From positions 5,022,001 to 5,086,000 of the forward strand of contig NZ_CP130713.1 of NCBI RefSeq assembly GCF_030553055.1: 64,000 bases of DNA, in the 5' to 3' direction. This stretch comes from Streptomyces sp. XD-27 (GTDB lineage Bacteria; Actinomycetota; Actinomycetes; Streptomycetales; Streptomycetaceae). Both the position numbers and the translations under genes were made by a program. Positions 7,018-15,801 of this stretch are shown piece by piece; the stretch's first letter is position 1, and each line of letters starts with the position of its first letter. The notes beneath the pieces were generated by a model, which had not been told where the DNA came from, made no database searches, and saw only the letters and a list, made by a program, of their open reading frames with translations.

Positions 7018-8565
7018 ATGCCTGAAACGGCTCCCCAACTCGACCCGCGGCGCTGGAAAGCGCTGATATTCATCGCCCTGGCCCAGCTCATGGTCGTGCT
7101 CGACGCGACGATCGTGAACATCGCGTTGCCCCACGCCCAGGACGCCCTCGACATATCCGAGGCCAGCAAGCAGTGGGTCATCACCGCTTACGCGCTCGCC
7201 TTTGGTGGCCTGCTGCTCTTCGGCGGCCGGCTCGCCGACCTGTGGGGCCGCAAGCAGACCTTCATCGTCGGTCTGGCCGGCTTCGCCGCCGCCTCCGCGC
7301 TCGGTGGCGCCGCGGTGAACCCCGCTATGCTCTTCGGCTCCCGCGCCCTCCAGGGCGTGTTCGGCGCGATGCTCGCCCCGGCCGCGCTCTCGCTGCTCGC
7401 GGTGATGTTCACCGACACCAAGGAGCGCGCCAAGGCGTTCGGCATCTTCGGTGCCATCGCCGGTGGTGGCGGCGCCGTGGGCCTCATCCTCGGCGGTGTC
7501 CTCACCCAGTACATGAACTGGCGCTGGACCTTCTTCGTCAACATCCCGTTCGCGGTCATCGCGGCTGCCGGCGCCATCCTCGTCATTCGCGAGCCCTCGG
7601 AGAGCCGTAACCCCGCCAAGCTCGACATCCCCGGCGTCATCCTGGCCACCACCGGCCTGGTCGCCCTGGTGTACGGCTTCACCCGCGCGGCCGAGGAGGG
7701 CTGGTCCGACGGCCTCACCATCGGCATGTTCGTCGCCTCCGGTCTGCTGCTGATCGCCTTCGTGTTCGTCGAGTCCACGGTCAAGGCCCCGCTGCTGCCG
7801 CTGCGCGTGGTCACCGAGCGGAACCGCGGCGGCGCCTACGCGTCGCTGGGTCTGGCGATCATCGGCATGTTCGGCCTGTTCCTGTTCCTGACCTTCTACC
7901 TGCAGAACCTTCGGGGCTACAGCCCGGTCAAGACCGGTCTGGCCTTCCTCCCGATGATCGTGGGCATGATCATCGGCTCGACCCAGATCGGTACCCGGCT
8001 GATGACCCGGGTCGCGCCGCGACTGCTGATGGCGCCGGGCTTCCTGGCCGCCGCCGTCGGCATGCTGATGCTGACCCAGATCGACCTCGACACCTCCTAC
8101 CCCGCGCTGATCCTCCCGGCGTTCCTGATCATGGGCCTCGGTATGGGTACGGCGTTCATGCCGGCCATGAGCCTGGCCACACACGGGGTGCAGCCGCAGG
8201 ACGCGGGCGTCGCCTCGGCCATGGTCAACACCTCGCAGCAGGTGGGCGGCGCCATCGGCACCGCGCTGCTCAGCACCATCGCGACCAGCGCCACCACCGC
8301 GTACGCCAGCTCGCACAAGGGCGCCGTCGAGGCCGCGTTCGGCAAGTCGCCCGCGGACGGCGCCAAGGCGGCCGAGCTGATGCAGGCCCAGGCGATGGTG
8401 CACGGCTTCTCGGTCGCCATCTGGTGGGCGGTCGGCATCCTGCTGTTCGCCGCGGCGGTCGTGGTGGTCTTCATCAACGCCGGGCGGCCGGACCTCGGTC
8501 AGACCGTCGCCGGCTCCGGTGACGGTGAGGGGCAGGACGCGCCGATCCCGGTGATGGCGCACTGA
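7018..8565 (+). CDS. DHA2-family multidrug exporter (EmrB/QacA type)
   Basis: 515 aa with about 14 hydrophobic segments, the DHA2 topology. Early motifs are MVVLDATIVNIALPHAQDAL in helix 1 (the conserved D of motif D1), GGRLADLWGRKQ (MFS motif A) and LQGVFGAMLAPAALSLL. NWRWTFFVNIPF lies between helices 5 and 6. It should expel drugs or metabolites across the membrane using the proton gradient; the substrate cannot be read from sequence. The start has AGGTAGG upstream. A same-strand TetR gene lies just before it, and a strong terminator follows. Specific substrate unknown, family secure. Confidence 0.85.
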   Translation: MPETAPQLDPRRWKALIFIALAQLMVVLDATIVNIALPHAQDALDISEASKQWVITAYALAFGGLLLFGGRLADLWGRKQTFIVGLAGFAAASALGGAAVNPAMLFGSRALQGVFGAMLAPAALSLLAVMFTDTKERAKAFGIFGAIAGGGGAVGLILGGVLTQYMNWRWTFFVNIPFAVIAAAGAILVIREPSESRNPAKLDIPGVILATTGLVALVYGFTRAAEEGWSDGLTIGMFVASGLLLIAFVFVESTVKAPLLPLRVVTERNRGGAYASLGLAIIGMFGLFLFLTFYLQNLRGYSPVKTGLAFLPMIVGMIIGSTQIGTRLMTRVAPRLLMAPGFLAAAVGMLMLTQIDLDTSYPALILPAFLIMGLGMGTAFMPAMSLATHGVQPQDAGVASAMVNTSQQVGGAIGTALLSTIATSATTAYASSHKGAVEAAFGKSPADGAKAAELMQAQAMVHGFSVAIWWAVGILLFAAAVVVVFINAGRPDLGQTVAGSGDGEGQDAPIPVMAH

Positions 8566-8594
8566 CCGGCCTCCGGCACTCCGGAGGGAGAGCG

Positions 8595-8641
8595 ACGGGA
8601 CGGCCCCGGCCCCGCGATGCGCGGAGCCGGGGCCGTCCCGT
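8595..8641. terminator. Bidirectional terminator hairpin
   Basis: A perfect 15-bp stem (CGGGACGGCCCCGGC / GCCGGGGCCGTCCCG), extended by an A-T pair, with an inner 5-bp stem CCGCG/CGCGG. It separates the convergent exporter and MarR genes and could serve both. Confidence 0.85.
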
Positions 8642-8700
8642 TCGTCGTCCGTGTGCGGTGGAGGTGCCGAGCGGGCCGGTCGGACGGGCCGGCCGGACGG

Positions 8701-9207
8701 TCAGCGCAGCCAGGGCAGATCCGCGCCCTCCGGTTGCAGCCCCTCGGCCACGATGGCGCAGATCTCGCCGAGTCGGGCGACCTGCTCCGGGGTCAGCCGG
8801 TCGAATATCGCCGAGCGCACCGCGGCGACATGCCCGGGCGCGGTCTGCCGCAGCACCTCGTACCCCTCGTCCGTGAGCACCGCGTTCTGACCGCGTCTGT
8901 CGGACGCGCAGTCCTCCCGGCGCACCCAGCCGTTTCTCTCCAGCCGGGCGATGGCATGCGACAGCCGGGAGCGGGTGATCTTCGTCTGCTGGGCGAGGAC
9001 GGTCATCCGCAGTCGCCGACGCGGCGCCTCCGAGAGCTGGATCAGCAGCGCGTAATAGATGTGCGGCATGCCCGCGTCCCGCTGCAGCTGACGGTCGAGA
9101 TGGTCCTCGAGCAGTGTGGTGGCGTGCAGATAGGCCCGCCAGGTGCGCTGCTCCTCATCGCTGAGCCAGCGGGGCTGATCTGCGGGGTCGGTCTTCTTGG
9201 CTTCCAC
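8701..9207 (-). CDS. MarR-family regulator
   Basis: 168 aa. The winged-helix core is RLRMTVLAQQTKITRSRLSH followed by AIARLERNGWVRREDCASDRRGQN, a standard MarR recognition helix and wing (DRRG motif). A head of about 15 residues precedes the dimerisation helix WRAYLHATTLLEDHLDRQL. It starts at a GTG and is divergent from the DODA-type dioxygenase, an arrangement usual for MarR proteins that sense an aromatic or redox ligand and repress the neighbour. The intergenic region has a CTTGA/TCAAG palindrome. The shared target is inferred. Confidence 0.82.
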   Translation of the reverse strand: MEAKKTDPADQPRWLSDEEQRTWRAYLHATTLLEDHLDRQLQRDAGMPHIYYALLIQLSEAPRRRLRMTVLAQQTKITRSRLSHAIARLERNGWVRREDCASDRRGQNAVLTDEGYEVLRQTAPGHVAAVRSAIFDRLTPEQVARLGEICAIVAEGLQPEGADLPWLR

Positions 9208-9272
9208 AGTGCCAGTGTACGGACGGCTTCTTGAAGATTAAACAATTGGTCGATATGGTGGGCCTCGGTGAG

Positions 9273-9286
9273 CTTGAGAGTTCAAG
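9273..9286. promoter_or_regulatory. Candidate MarR operator
   Basis: CTTGA-GAGT-TCAAG is an inverted repeat 22 bp before the dioxygenase start. It resembles CTTGAA/TTCAAG-type MarR sites. A second related half-site (TTCTTGAAGATTAAAC, 9228-9243) lies closer to the MarR gene, so two dimers might bind across the divergent promoters. Confidence 0.55.
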
Positions 9287-9308
9287 TAACTGATCGGAGA
9301 GCCGCTCC

Positions 9309-10109
9309 ATGTCCTCCTCCACCGCCCCCGCTCCGACGTCAGGCCGTATGCCCGCGCTCTACCTCAGCCACGGCGCCCCGCCGCTCGCCGACGACCCCGT
9401 CTGGCCGGGCCAGCTCTCCGCCTGGTCGGCCGCTCTGCCCCGGCCCACGGCCATCCTGATGATCTCCGCGCACTGGGAGGAGGCGCCGCTGGCCATCGGC
9501 GCCACCCGCACCGTGCCACTCGTCCACGACTTCTGGGGCTTCCCCGAGCACTACTACCAGGTGCGGTACGCCGCGCCCGGCGCCCCCGAACTCGCCGAGC
9601 GGGTGACCAAGTCCCTCCGCGCGGCGGGCACGCCGGTGCAGGACATCCCGGACCGCGGCCTCGATCACGGCGCGTACGTACCGCTCGTCGAGATGTTCCC
9701 GGCCGCCGATATCCCCGTACTCCAGGTGTCCATGCCCACGCTCGACCCCCAGCGCCTGATGGCCATCGGTCGCAAGCTCGCACCGCTCAGGGACGAGGGC
9801 GTGCTCATCGTGGGCAGCGGCTTCTTCACCCACAACCTGGCCGCCCTCCGGCAGTCCGGAGGCGGGGTGCCGAGCTGGTCGGCCGAGTTCGACGACTGGG
9901 GGCGGCGGGCGCTGGACGGCGGCGACGTCGACGCCCTGCTCGACTTCACGCAGGCCGCCCCGGCCGGACGGCTCGCCCACCCGCGCACCGAGCACTTCGC
10001 GCCGCTGTTCGTCACGCTCGGCGCCGCCGAGAACGACCTCGGCAGCCAGCGGTCGGTGATCGACGGCTACTGGATGGGGCTGGCGAAGCGGTCGGTCCAG
10101 TTCGGCTGA
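9309..10109 (+). CDS. DODA-type class III extradiol dioxygenase
   Basis: 266 aa, matching the LigB/YgiD group of extradiol ring-cleavage dioxygenases. Conserved blocks are YLSHGAPP, MISAHWEEAP, VHDFWGFPEHYY, LDHGAYVPLVEM and GSGFFTHNL; their His residues form the metal site. Family members open catecholic rings with O2, and several bacterial ones act on unknown phenolics. The ATG has a GGAGAG ribosome site. The divergent MarR gene suggests induction by an aromatic compound. Its stop codon lies in a short 8-bp tandem repeat. The substrate is unknown. Confidence 0.82.
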   Translation: MSSSTAPAPTSGRMPALYLSHGAPPLADDPVWPGQLSAWSAALPRPTAILMISAHWEEAPLAIGATRTVPLVHDFWGFPEHYYQVRYAAPGAPELAERVTKSLRAAGTPVQDIPDRGLDHGAYVPLVEMFPAADIPVLQVSMPTLDPQRLMAIGRKLAPLRDEGVLIVGSGFFTHNLAALRQSGGGVPSWSAEFDDWGRRALDGGDVDALLDFTQAAPAGRLAHPRTEHFAPLFVTLGAAENDLGSQRSVIDGYWMGLAKRSVQFG

Positions 10110-10129
10110 GGGCCTGAGGGCCTGAGGCC
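10106..10129. repeat. 8-bp repeat carrying the dioxygenase stop
   Basis: CTGAGGGC, CTGAGGGC and CTGAGGCC follow each other; the first holds the TGA stop. This is a small example of the stop-codon arrays seen elsewhere in the window. Confidence 0.75.
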
Positions 10130-10156
10130 CGGACGGACCGGGCGGAGGAGAGGCCG

Positions 10157-11368
10157 TCAGCGCAGGGGAGTGATCAACGCGCAGGCGCGCGTCACGGCCG
10201 CCGACGCCGCCGACGCCGCCGGGGAGCCGGTCGCGCGGGCGACATCGAGCGCGCTGTCCGCCAGCTTGATCGCGTGCTCGTCGCCGTGCTCGACCGCCCG
10301 CGCGAATGCCTCGGCCAGACCGCCCCCCTCGTGCTCCCCGAACTCCCCGTCCGCGTACTCCCCGTACTCCCCGTCCGCCCTGTTCGGCGGCCCGGGAGCG
10401 TACGCCGCGTACTCCTCGTCCCTCTCGCCCGGCGGTCCGGGAGCGTACGCCGCCGTCACCGCCGCGCTCGCCGCCCACGCCGCACCCAGGCTCGGCACCC
10501 ACAGCGCGCGCGGCAGCGCGGGGAGCGTGCGCAGAACGGCGTTCGGAGCCGTCACGGCATGCACGAGCATGATCGGTTCCGCCTCGGCCTGGGCCGCGTA
10601 GCGGTGCGTGGCCGCCGCCACCAGCGCGGCCAGCCCCTCACGCGCGTCCTCGGGCCCGGTCGGCGGCCGCAGCGCGGCGGTGGCGGCGGTCCACGCGGGC
10701 AGCGCCTCCAACTGCGCCAACCGGTCGGGCAGCCCGCCTTCCTGGACGGGCACGGCCGGTACGGACCACAGCGCCGTCCCCGGGGCCGCCGATCCCGCCG
10801 GGGCGGCGGCCCCGGGCAGCGGGTGGTGCCGGGCCGCCCAGTAGCCGAGGCCGTGGGCCAGCTCGGTACGGCGCGGGGCGGTCTCGCCGTATCGCAGCAA
10901 GGTCCGTACGGCGTGACCGACCCGGATCACCGGGTGCGTGGAACCGCCCGCGATCCCCGGCAGCAGCCGCGGCCACCACTCGATGAGCACATCCCGCCAG
11001 GGACGCTCGGCGATGGTGCGCGTGAAGTAGCCGATCCAGTCCCCTGCGCGGCGCGGATCGCCCAGCGCGGAGCGCCAGGTGGCGTTGGTGACGGGGACGC
11101 CCGTGGCGGCGGGGAAGTCCTCCAGCTTGCGGGCGTACAGATCCAGCCAGCGGTGCACGCGCTCGCTGTGGCCGTGCGCCGTCAGCGCCTCGACGGCCAT
11201 CGGGGCGTGGTTGGTGAGCCGCCCCAGCCGTTCCGGGCCCCGGGAGTGCAGTCTTTCCAGTGCCTCGTCCAGCGCACCGGTCGCGGTGCGCTCTCGGTCC
11301 CGTCCCCGTACTTGTCCCTGTTCCTGTTCCTGCCGCTGTTCCTGTCCTTGCTGCTGCGGTGGGGTCAT
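10157..11368 (-). CDS. Questin oxidase-like (DUF4243) protein
   Basis: 403 aa. The blocks LTNHAPMAVEALTAHG, WRSALGDPRRAGDWIGYF, HPVIRVGHAVRTL and AAATHRYAAQAEAEPIMLVHAVT are typical of the questin oxidase/AflY-like family. Known fungal members act on aromatic polyketides (Baeyer-Villiger-type ring cleavage), but bacterial members are mostly uncharacterised. The first 25 residues are a Gln/Glu/Arg repeat run (QQQGQEQRQEQEQGQ). Near residues 305-350 a 15-residue motif AAYAPGPP...EEY is duplicated and followed by further EYGEYADGEFGE repeats, so this linker is expanding. It is convergent with the dioxygenase. No other biosynthetic gene is adjacent. Confidence 0.72.
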   Translation of the reverse strand: MTPPQQQGQEQRQEQEQGQVRGRDRERTATGALDEALERLHSRGPERLGRLTNHAPMAVEALTAHGHSERVHRWLDLYARKLEDFPAATGVPVTNATWRSALGDPRRAGDWIGYFTRTIAERPWRDVLIEWWPRLLPGIAGGSTHPVIRVGHAVRTLLRYGETAPRRTELAHGLGYWAARHHPLPGAAAPAGSAAPGTALWSVPAVPVQEGGLPDRLAQLEALPAWTAATAALRPPTGPEDAREGLAALVAAATHRYAAQAEAEPIMLVHAVTAPNAVLRTLPALPRALWVPSLGAAWAASAAVTAAYAPGPPGERDEEYAAYAPGPPNRADGEYGEYADGEFGEHEGGGLAEAFARAVEHGDEHAIKLADSALDVARATGSPAASAASAAVTRACALITPLR

Positions 11369-11474
11369 GGGCCGACGCTAGGCGTGGCCCCCGGCCGGGA
11401 GAACGGGCCGGGGGCCGAACCTGGCGGGCCCTGCGGCCTAGGACCGCGGTCGCGGCACCGGAAGGTGCGCGGGA

Positions 11475-12047
11475 TTACGGCCGCGTGCCGCCCGGCTGCT
11501 CCGGAGATTCCGGCAGGGCGCGGGACGACGAATCCGGAGGGGCGGATTTCGAGGGTTCCAGGGCGCCTTTGGCCGCGGGTTGCGCCGGGCCGACCGGGGT
11601 CCCCATCAGCACGATCGGGGGGATCGACGCGGAGGCGACAGCGTCCGTCCTGCGGGACGGCTCATGCGTGTGGAAGAGGTAGAAGGCGATCCCGCCCATG
11701 ATCGTGCCGAAGATGAGCCCCTTCAGCGAGGCCGCCAGGGTCGTCGCTCCCATGGAGCCGTATCCGTAGCCCACCGCCGCGCCGAACACGGACCCGTACG
11801 CCACGGCCTTGAGCTCCGTGATGGCCTTGGGACTCCGCTGGAGTGCGCCGACAAGCTGGCAGAGCCCGGCCATCACGGCGGCTGCCAGCAGGCCGTGCAC
11901 CTCCGCCCATCCCATGGACGTGCCGTGCTTGTGCTCCAGCCAGCCGATCCAGGCGCCGAAGGCCATCCCGAAGGTGGCCGGAAGCGCGCCCGCGGTCGGG
12001 AGATGGAAGCGGAAGCGGTGAGACGGAGCGGCGGCGTGCGCGTTCAT
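11475..12047 (-). CDS. Hypothetical four-helix membrane protein
   Basis: 190 aa, not recognised. About four hydrophobic segments (FGMAFGAWIGWL, HGLLAAAVMAGLCQLVGAL, VAYGSVFGAAVGYGYGSM and LIFGTIMGGIAFYLFH) are followed by a polar Pro/Ser/Ala tail of about 65 residues, probably cytoplasmic and disordered. The ATG has a near-ideal GGAGGAAGGAG site. It precedes a 416-bp region that also carries the hrdD promoter in the opposite direction. No functional inference beyond membrane location is justified. Confidence 0.6.
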   Translation of the reverse strand: MNAHAAAPSHRFRFHLPTAGALPATFGMAFGAWIGWLEHKHGTSMGWAEVHGLLAAAVMAGLCQLVGALQRSPKAITELKAVAYGSVFGAAVGYGYGSMGATTLAASLKGLIFGTIMGGIAFYLFHTHEPSRRTDAVASASIPPIVLMGTPVGPAQPAAKGALEPSKSAPPDSSSRALPESPEQPGGTRP

Positions 12048-12463
12048 GGCAGGCTCCTTCCTCCGGGTGCCCTGGCCGACAGGCCGGGTGCCCTGACCAA
12101 CAGGTCACACCCGTCCGCCCGCGACGGCAACTCGATCAGCCGAGCCTCTGGGGCGGCCGGGCGCCTCTGCGCGGCCCGGCCGACATCGGCGCCCCAGGCA
12201 ACCAGGAGCGGGCGCGAGCCGTCTTCACCGGTGGGAGAGCGGCCACGGACGGCGCCTTCCCCACCGGGTCTGACCTGCACGTCCAGGACCCGCACCGCTG
12301 CGCGCCCCGGGTGCGGCGGGGCAGGGTACTGCATGATCACGAAAACAGGTGGGTGGCGAGGGAATTCTGTCCGGATTCCAGTCGTTGTTTCCATCGAACG
12401 GGGCACCCGTAAGGCGTTCCGTCCACTGTCCAGCGACCGACTCACCGCAAGGGAGCACCACGC
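12048..12463. other. Divergent regulatory region before hrdD
   Basis: A 416-bp gap between the membrane-protein gene and hrdD. The hrdD-proximal third is comparatively AT-rich and contains the sigma-R type promoter listed next. I see no protein gene with credible codon use in the rest. Confidence 0.5.
12361..12386 (+). promoter_or_regulatory. Sigma-R type promoter of hrdD
   Basis: GGAAT (12361-12365), exactly 18 bp, then GTT (12384-12386). This equals the SigR consensus GGAAT-N18-GTT known from disulfide-stress genes in Streptomyces, including hrdD of S. coelicolor. It lies about 78 bp before the hrdD start, so thiol-oxidative stress should raise HrdD levels. Confidence 0.82.
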
Positions 12464-13468
12464 ATGGCAACCCGTGCCGTCGCCCGTCGTCAGGCCAGCA
12501 CCAGCGGTGCTGACGGGGGCAGCAGTGTTCGCGCCGCGAGCGGGGAGATCGCCGATCGCGACCTGGTCGGTATGTATCTCGACGAGATAGCCCGCACCCC
12601 GCTTCTGGACGCGGCGCGGGAGGTCGAGCTGTCCCAGGTCATCGAGTCCGGGGTCTACGCCCAGCAGATCCTGGACGGCGAGATCAGCGACTCCGACGCT
12701 GCTGCAGGCGCGAGCCGCGAGGAGCTGGAGGCGATAGCCGCCGAAGGCGCCCGCGCGAAGGACATCTTCATCCGTTCCAACCTGCGTCTGGTGGTGGCGG
12801 TCGCACGCCGCTACCCGCGCAGCGGGCTTCCGCTGCTCGACCTGATCCAGGAGGGCAACGCCGGTCTGGTCCGCGCGGTCGAGAAGTTCGACTACGCCAA
12901 GGGTTTCAAGTTCTCCACGTACGCCACGTGGTGGATCCGTCAGGCCATCACCCGCTCGATCGCCGACCAGTCCCGCACCATCCGGCTTCCCGTCCACCTG
13001 GTGGAGGAGCTCGGCAGGATCCGCCGGGTGCAGCGCGAGTTCAACCGCGAGCACGGACGCGAGCCCGAGCACGCGGAGATCGCCGCTGAGCTGGGGAGCA
13101 GCACGGAGCGCGTCTCCGACGTGCTCGACTGGGCACGGGACCCGGTCAGCCTCAACATGTCGGTGGACGACGAGGGCGAGACCCAGTTCGGCGACCTGCT
13201 GGAGGACACCTCGGCGGTCTCGCCCGAGCAGTCCGTGCTGACGCTGCTGCGCAGCGAGGGGCTGGAGAACCTCATCGGACGGCTTGACGACCGCACCGCG
13301 TCGATCATCAAGGCCCGTTACGGGATCAGCGACGGGCGCGAGCGGACTCTGACCGAGGTCGGCAAGGAGCACGGCCTGACCCGCGAGCGGATCCGGCAGA
13401 TCGAGAAGCACGCACTGCTGGAGCTGAAGAAGATGGCGCGCGACACCGGCTTCGACGCCGCCGCCTGA
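12464..13468 (+). CDS. hrdD: HrdD-type group 2 sigma factor
   Basis: 334 aa, beginning MATRAVARRQ. Region 1.2 is GEIADRDLVGMYLDEIARTPLL. Region 2 is FIRSNLRLVVAVARRYPRSG ... LLDLIQEGNAGLVRAVEKF, with the -10 helix STYATWWIRQAITRSIADQS. Region 3 and a region 4.2 helix (LTEVGKEHGLTRERIRQIEK) follow. Region 1.1 is absent, as expected for HrdD/HrdA rather than the essential HrdB. Size, N-terminus and the sigma-R promoter fit HrdD, a non-essential sigma related to the principal one. GGGAG precedes the ATG and a terminator follows. HrdA or HrdC remain weaker alternatives. Confidence 0.85.
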   Translation: MATRAVARRQASTSGADGGSSVRAASGEIADRDLVGMYLDEIARTPLLDAAREVELSQVIESGVYAQQILDGEISDSDAAAGASREELEAIAAEGARAKDIFIRSNLRLVVAVARRYPRSGLPLLDLIQEGNAGLVRAVEKFDYAKGFKFSTYATWWIRQAITRSIADQSRTIRLPVHLVEELGRIRRVQREFNREHGREPEHAEIAAELGSSTERVSDVLDWARDPVSLNMSVDDEGETQFGDLLEDTSAVSPEQSVLTLLRSEGLENLIGRLDDRTASIIKARYGISDGRERTLTEVGKEHGLTRERIRQIEKHALLELKKMARDTGFDAAA

Positions 13469-13494
13469 CGGAGGCCGCTCCGTCACCCAAAGAC

Positions 13495-13530
13495 GAGCCC
13501 CGGCGCAACTCCCCCCCAGCGCCGGGGCTC
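13495..13530 (+). terminator. hrdD terminator
   Basis: A perfect 12-bp stem, GAGCCCCGGCGC / GCGCCGGGGCTC, with a C-rich 12-nt loop, 26 bp after the hrdD stop. It could also serve the convergent SDR gene. Confidence 0.85.
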
Positions 13531-13585
13531 CCACACTGCCACCTACCTCTCCCTCTCCTGCTGTTACCTCTGCCGCTGTCGCCGC

Positions 13586-14326
13586 TCAGGCCGCGAAGCC
13601 GCCGTCGACCGCTATGGAGGCCCCGGTGATGTACCGGCCGCCGTCGCCCGCCAGGTGTGCGACGGTCGCCGCGACCTCCCACGGCTGTCCGTAGCGGCCG
13701 AGCGCGGTGAGGCCGCTCTGCATGGCGGCGCTCTCGCCGTCGGCCGGGTTCATGTCGGTGTCGATCGGCCCGGGGTGGACCAGGTTGACGTTGATGCCGC
13801 GCGGGCCGAGCTCGCGGGCGAGCGCCTTGGTCAGGCCGGTCAGCGCGCTCTTGCTCATCGCATACAGGGAGCCGCCGGGGAACGTGACGCGCTCGGCCAT
13901 GCAACTGCCGATGCCGATGACGCGGCCGCCCTCGGGCAGCAGCCCGGCCGCGGCCTGGGCCGCCAGGAACGGGGCGCGGACATTGACCGCCAGGACGCGG
14001 TCGACATCCTCCAGCGACAGATCGCCGACCGGGCCCATCACTCCGGTGCCCGCGTTGTTGACCAGGATGTCCAGCCGTCCGAACTCCGCCGCGGCACCGG
14101 CCACGGCGGCCCGCACCGCCTCCGGGTCGGAGCTGTCCGCACGTACGGACCACGCGCGGCGGCCCAGGGCCTTGATGCCGTCGACGACTTTCGCCGCCGC
14201 GTCGGCATCGCTGTGATACGTCAGCGCGACGTCGGCGCCGTCCTGGGCGAGGCGCAGGGCCACCGCCGCGCCGATACCGCGGCTGCCGCCGGTGACCAGC
14301 GCCGCCTTGCCGTCCAGTGCTGCCAT
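13586..14326 (-). CDS. Short-chain dehydrogenase/reductase
   Basis: 246 aa. The cofactor motif GGSRGIGAA is near residue 15. NNAGTG follows near residue 93, and the active site is IGIGSCMAE (Ser) with YAMSK (Tyr-x-x-x-Lys). HPGPIDTDMNPAD and the ending ITGASIAVDGGFAA are classical SDR features. A basic/Ser pattern after beta2 (TYHSDAD) suggests NADP(H) preference, as in FabG-like 3-oxoacyl reductases. The ATG at 14326 was preferred over an extended start because GAGAGGCG precedes it and family N-termini align there. Substrate unknown. It is convergent with hrdD and downstream of the P1 peptidase on the same strand. Confidence 0.8.
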   Translation of the reverse strand: MAALDGKAALVTGGSRGIGAAVALRLAQDGADVALTYHSDADAAAKVVDGIKALGRRAWSVRADSSDPEAVRAAVAGAAAEFGRLDILVNNAGTGVMGPVGDLSLEDVDRVLAVNVRAPFLAAQAAAGLLPEGGRVIGIGSCMAERVTFPGGSLYAMSKSALTGLTKALARELGPRGINVNLVHPGPIDTDMNPADGESAAMQSGLTALGRYGQPWEVAATVAHLAGDGGRYITGASIAVDGGFAA

Positions 14327-14476
14327 GTTCGTTCGCCTCTCGATTGCGAAGACCGGGGACATGACTCGATCTTGGAGCGGCGCGGGTGGGGAATCCGGCG
14401 GCATTCGGACGTCGCGTTGAAGGGGCGTGGGGCGTCACGTGGCGGCGTGAGGCGTCCCGTTGGGCGACGTCCAGTT

Positions 14477-15801
14477 TCACGTTGGACGGTGACCGCGTCC
14501 GGGCGGGACCGGACAGCCGGGATACAGGTCGCGGTACGACGGGAAGACCCCGCCGGGCCCGTCCACGCCCCCGGCGGCCAGCACCGCGTCCACCACGGCG
14601 CGGGTGAGGACGTCCGGGCCCGCCGCCAGCACCTCGTCCAGGGCCGCCGCGATCCGGTGCACCTCGAACTCCGGCGCGCCCGTGTTCCCCGCGCCCTCCG
14701 GCAGCAGCGGACGGGTGGTCGTCGACAGGGCGAACACGATGTCCCCGTCCGACAGCAGGTGCACCGGCCGAACGGCGCGCGCGAGACCGTCGTGCGCCGT
14801 GCCCGCGAGCTTCTGCGCCTGGGCGCGGGTGAGCGCGGCGTCGGTGGCGACCACTGCCAGGGTGCTGTTGTACGACGGAGTCGCGGTGGCGGCCAGGCGG
14901 CGCAGCGACTCGGCCCGTGCCTCCTCCAGGCGGCGCAGCGCCTCGGCGTGCGCGGCGGCGTCCGGGCGATAGGGGAGCCCCCTCCCCCCGCCCCCTCCCC
15001 TCCCCCCGCCCCGCCCCCGTACCCCGGGCCCCAGCCCCACGCGTACGCCTGGCCGTACAGCGTGCCCGTCAGCGGGTCCAGCACCGATCCCGCCGCGTTC
15101 ACCGCGACCAGTGCCGCCACCGTGGTGCCGGACGGCAGCACCACGCTCGCCGACCCGACTCCGCCCTTGAGGCCGCCCGCCACCGCGCCCGTGCCCGCCC
15201 CGACTCCGCCGCGCGCGACCGGCGCGCCCGGCTCCGTATCGGCGGCGGCCTGGGCGGCGGCCCGGCCCAGGGCGGCGTCCGGCCGGGCCCGCCAGTCACC
15301 GCCTCGGCCCAGGTCGAACAGGACGGCGGTGGGGACCACCGGGACGACCTGCGCCGGGTGCGGGCCGACCCGGAAGCCGCGCCCCTGGTCCTCCAGCCAG
15401 CCGGCCACTCCGGACGCCGCGTCCAGCCCGAACGAGCTGCCGCCGGTCAGGACGACGGCGTCGATGCGCGGCACCAGGTTCCGGGGATCCAGGGCGTCGG
15501 TCTCGCGGGTGCCGGGCGCGCCGCCCCGCACGTCGACCGCGGCGATCACGCCGCCGTGCGGCGCCAGCACCACCGTGGTGCCGGTCAGCCAGCCGCCGCC
15601 GACGCGCTGCACGTGCCCGACGCGCAGCCCCGGGACGTCGGTCAGCGCGTCCCGGGCCCCGGGGCGGGGCCCTGACGGTGCACCGGGCGGTGGTTCAGGC
15701 TGCGCACCGGGTGGTGGTTCCGGCTGTGTGCCGGGTGGTGGTTCCGGCGGCGTATCGGGCGGTCTCTCCGGCCGCCCGCCGGGCCGCGCGCTGTCAGGCA
15801 T
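14477..15801 (-). pseudogene. P1-family (DmpA-like) peptidase, frameshifted
   Basis: The N-terminal frame carries DVPGLRVGHVQRVGGGWLTG, VVLTGGSSFGLDAASGV and VNAAGSVLDPLTG, family landmarks of S58/P1 self-processing aminopeptidases. The C-terminal frame carries SYNSTLAVVATDAALT, whose Asn-Ser-Thr includes the autocatalytic Ser nucleophile, and ends FPSYRDLYPG. The two frames meet in a G/C run at about 14984-15018 (alternating C5-C7 and G). One extra base there would join them into an intact protein of about 440 aa. The first 45 residues are a PEPPPG repeat run. The ATG overlaps the end of the LtrA gene by 8 bp (ATGCCTGA), implying translational coupling. It is either a recent pseudogene or a homopolymer error. 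Confidence 0.72.
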
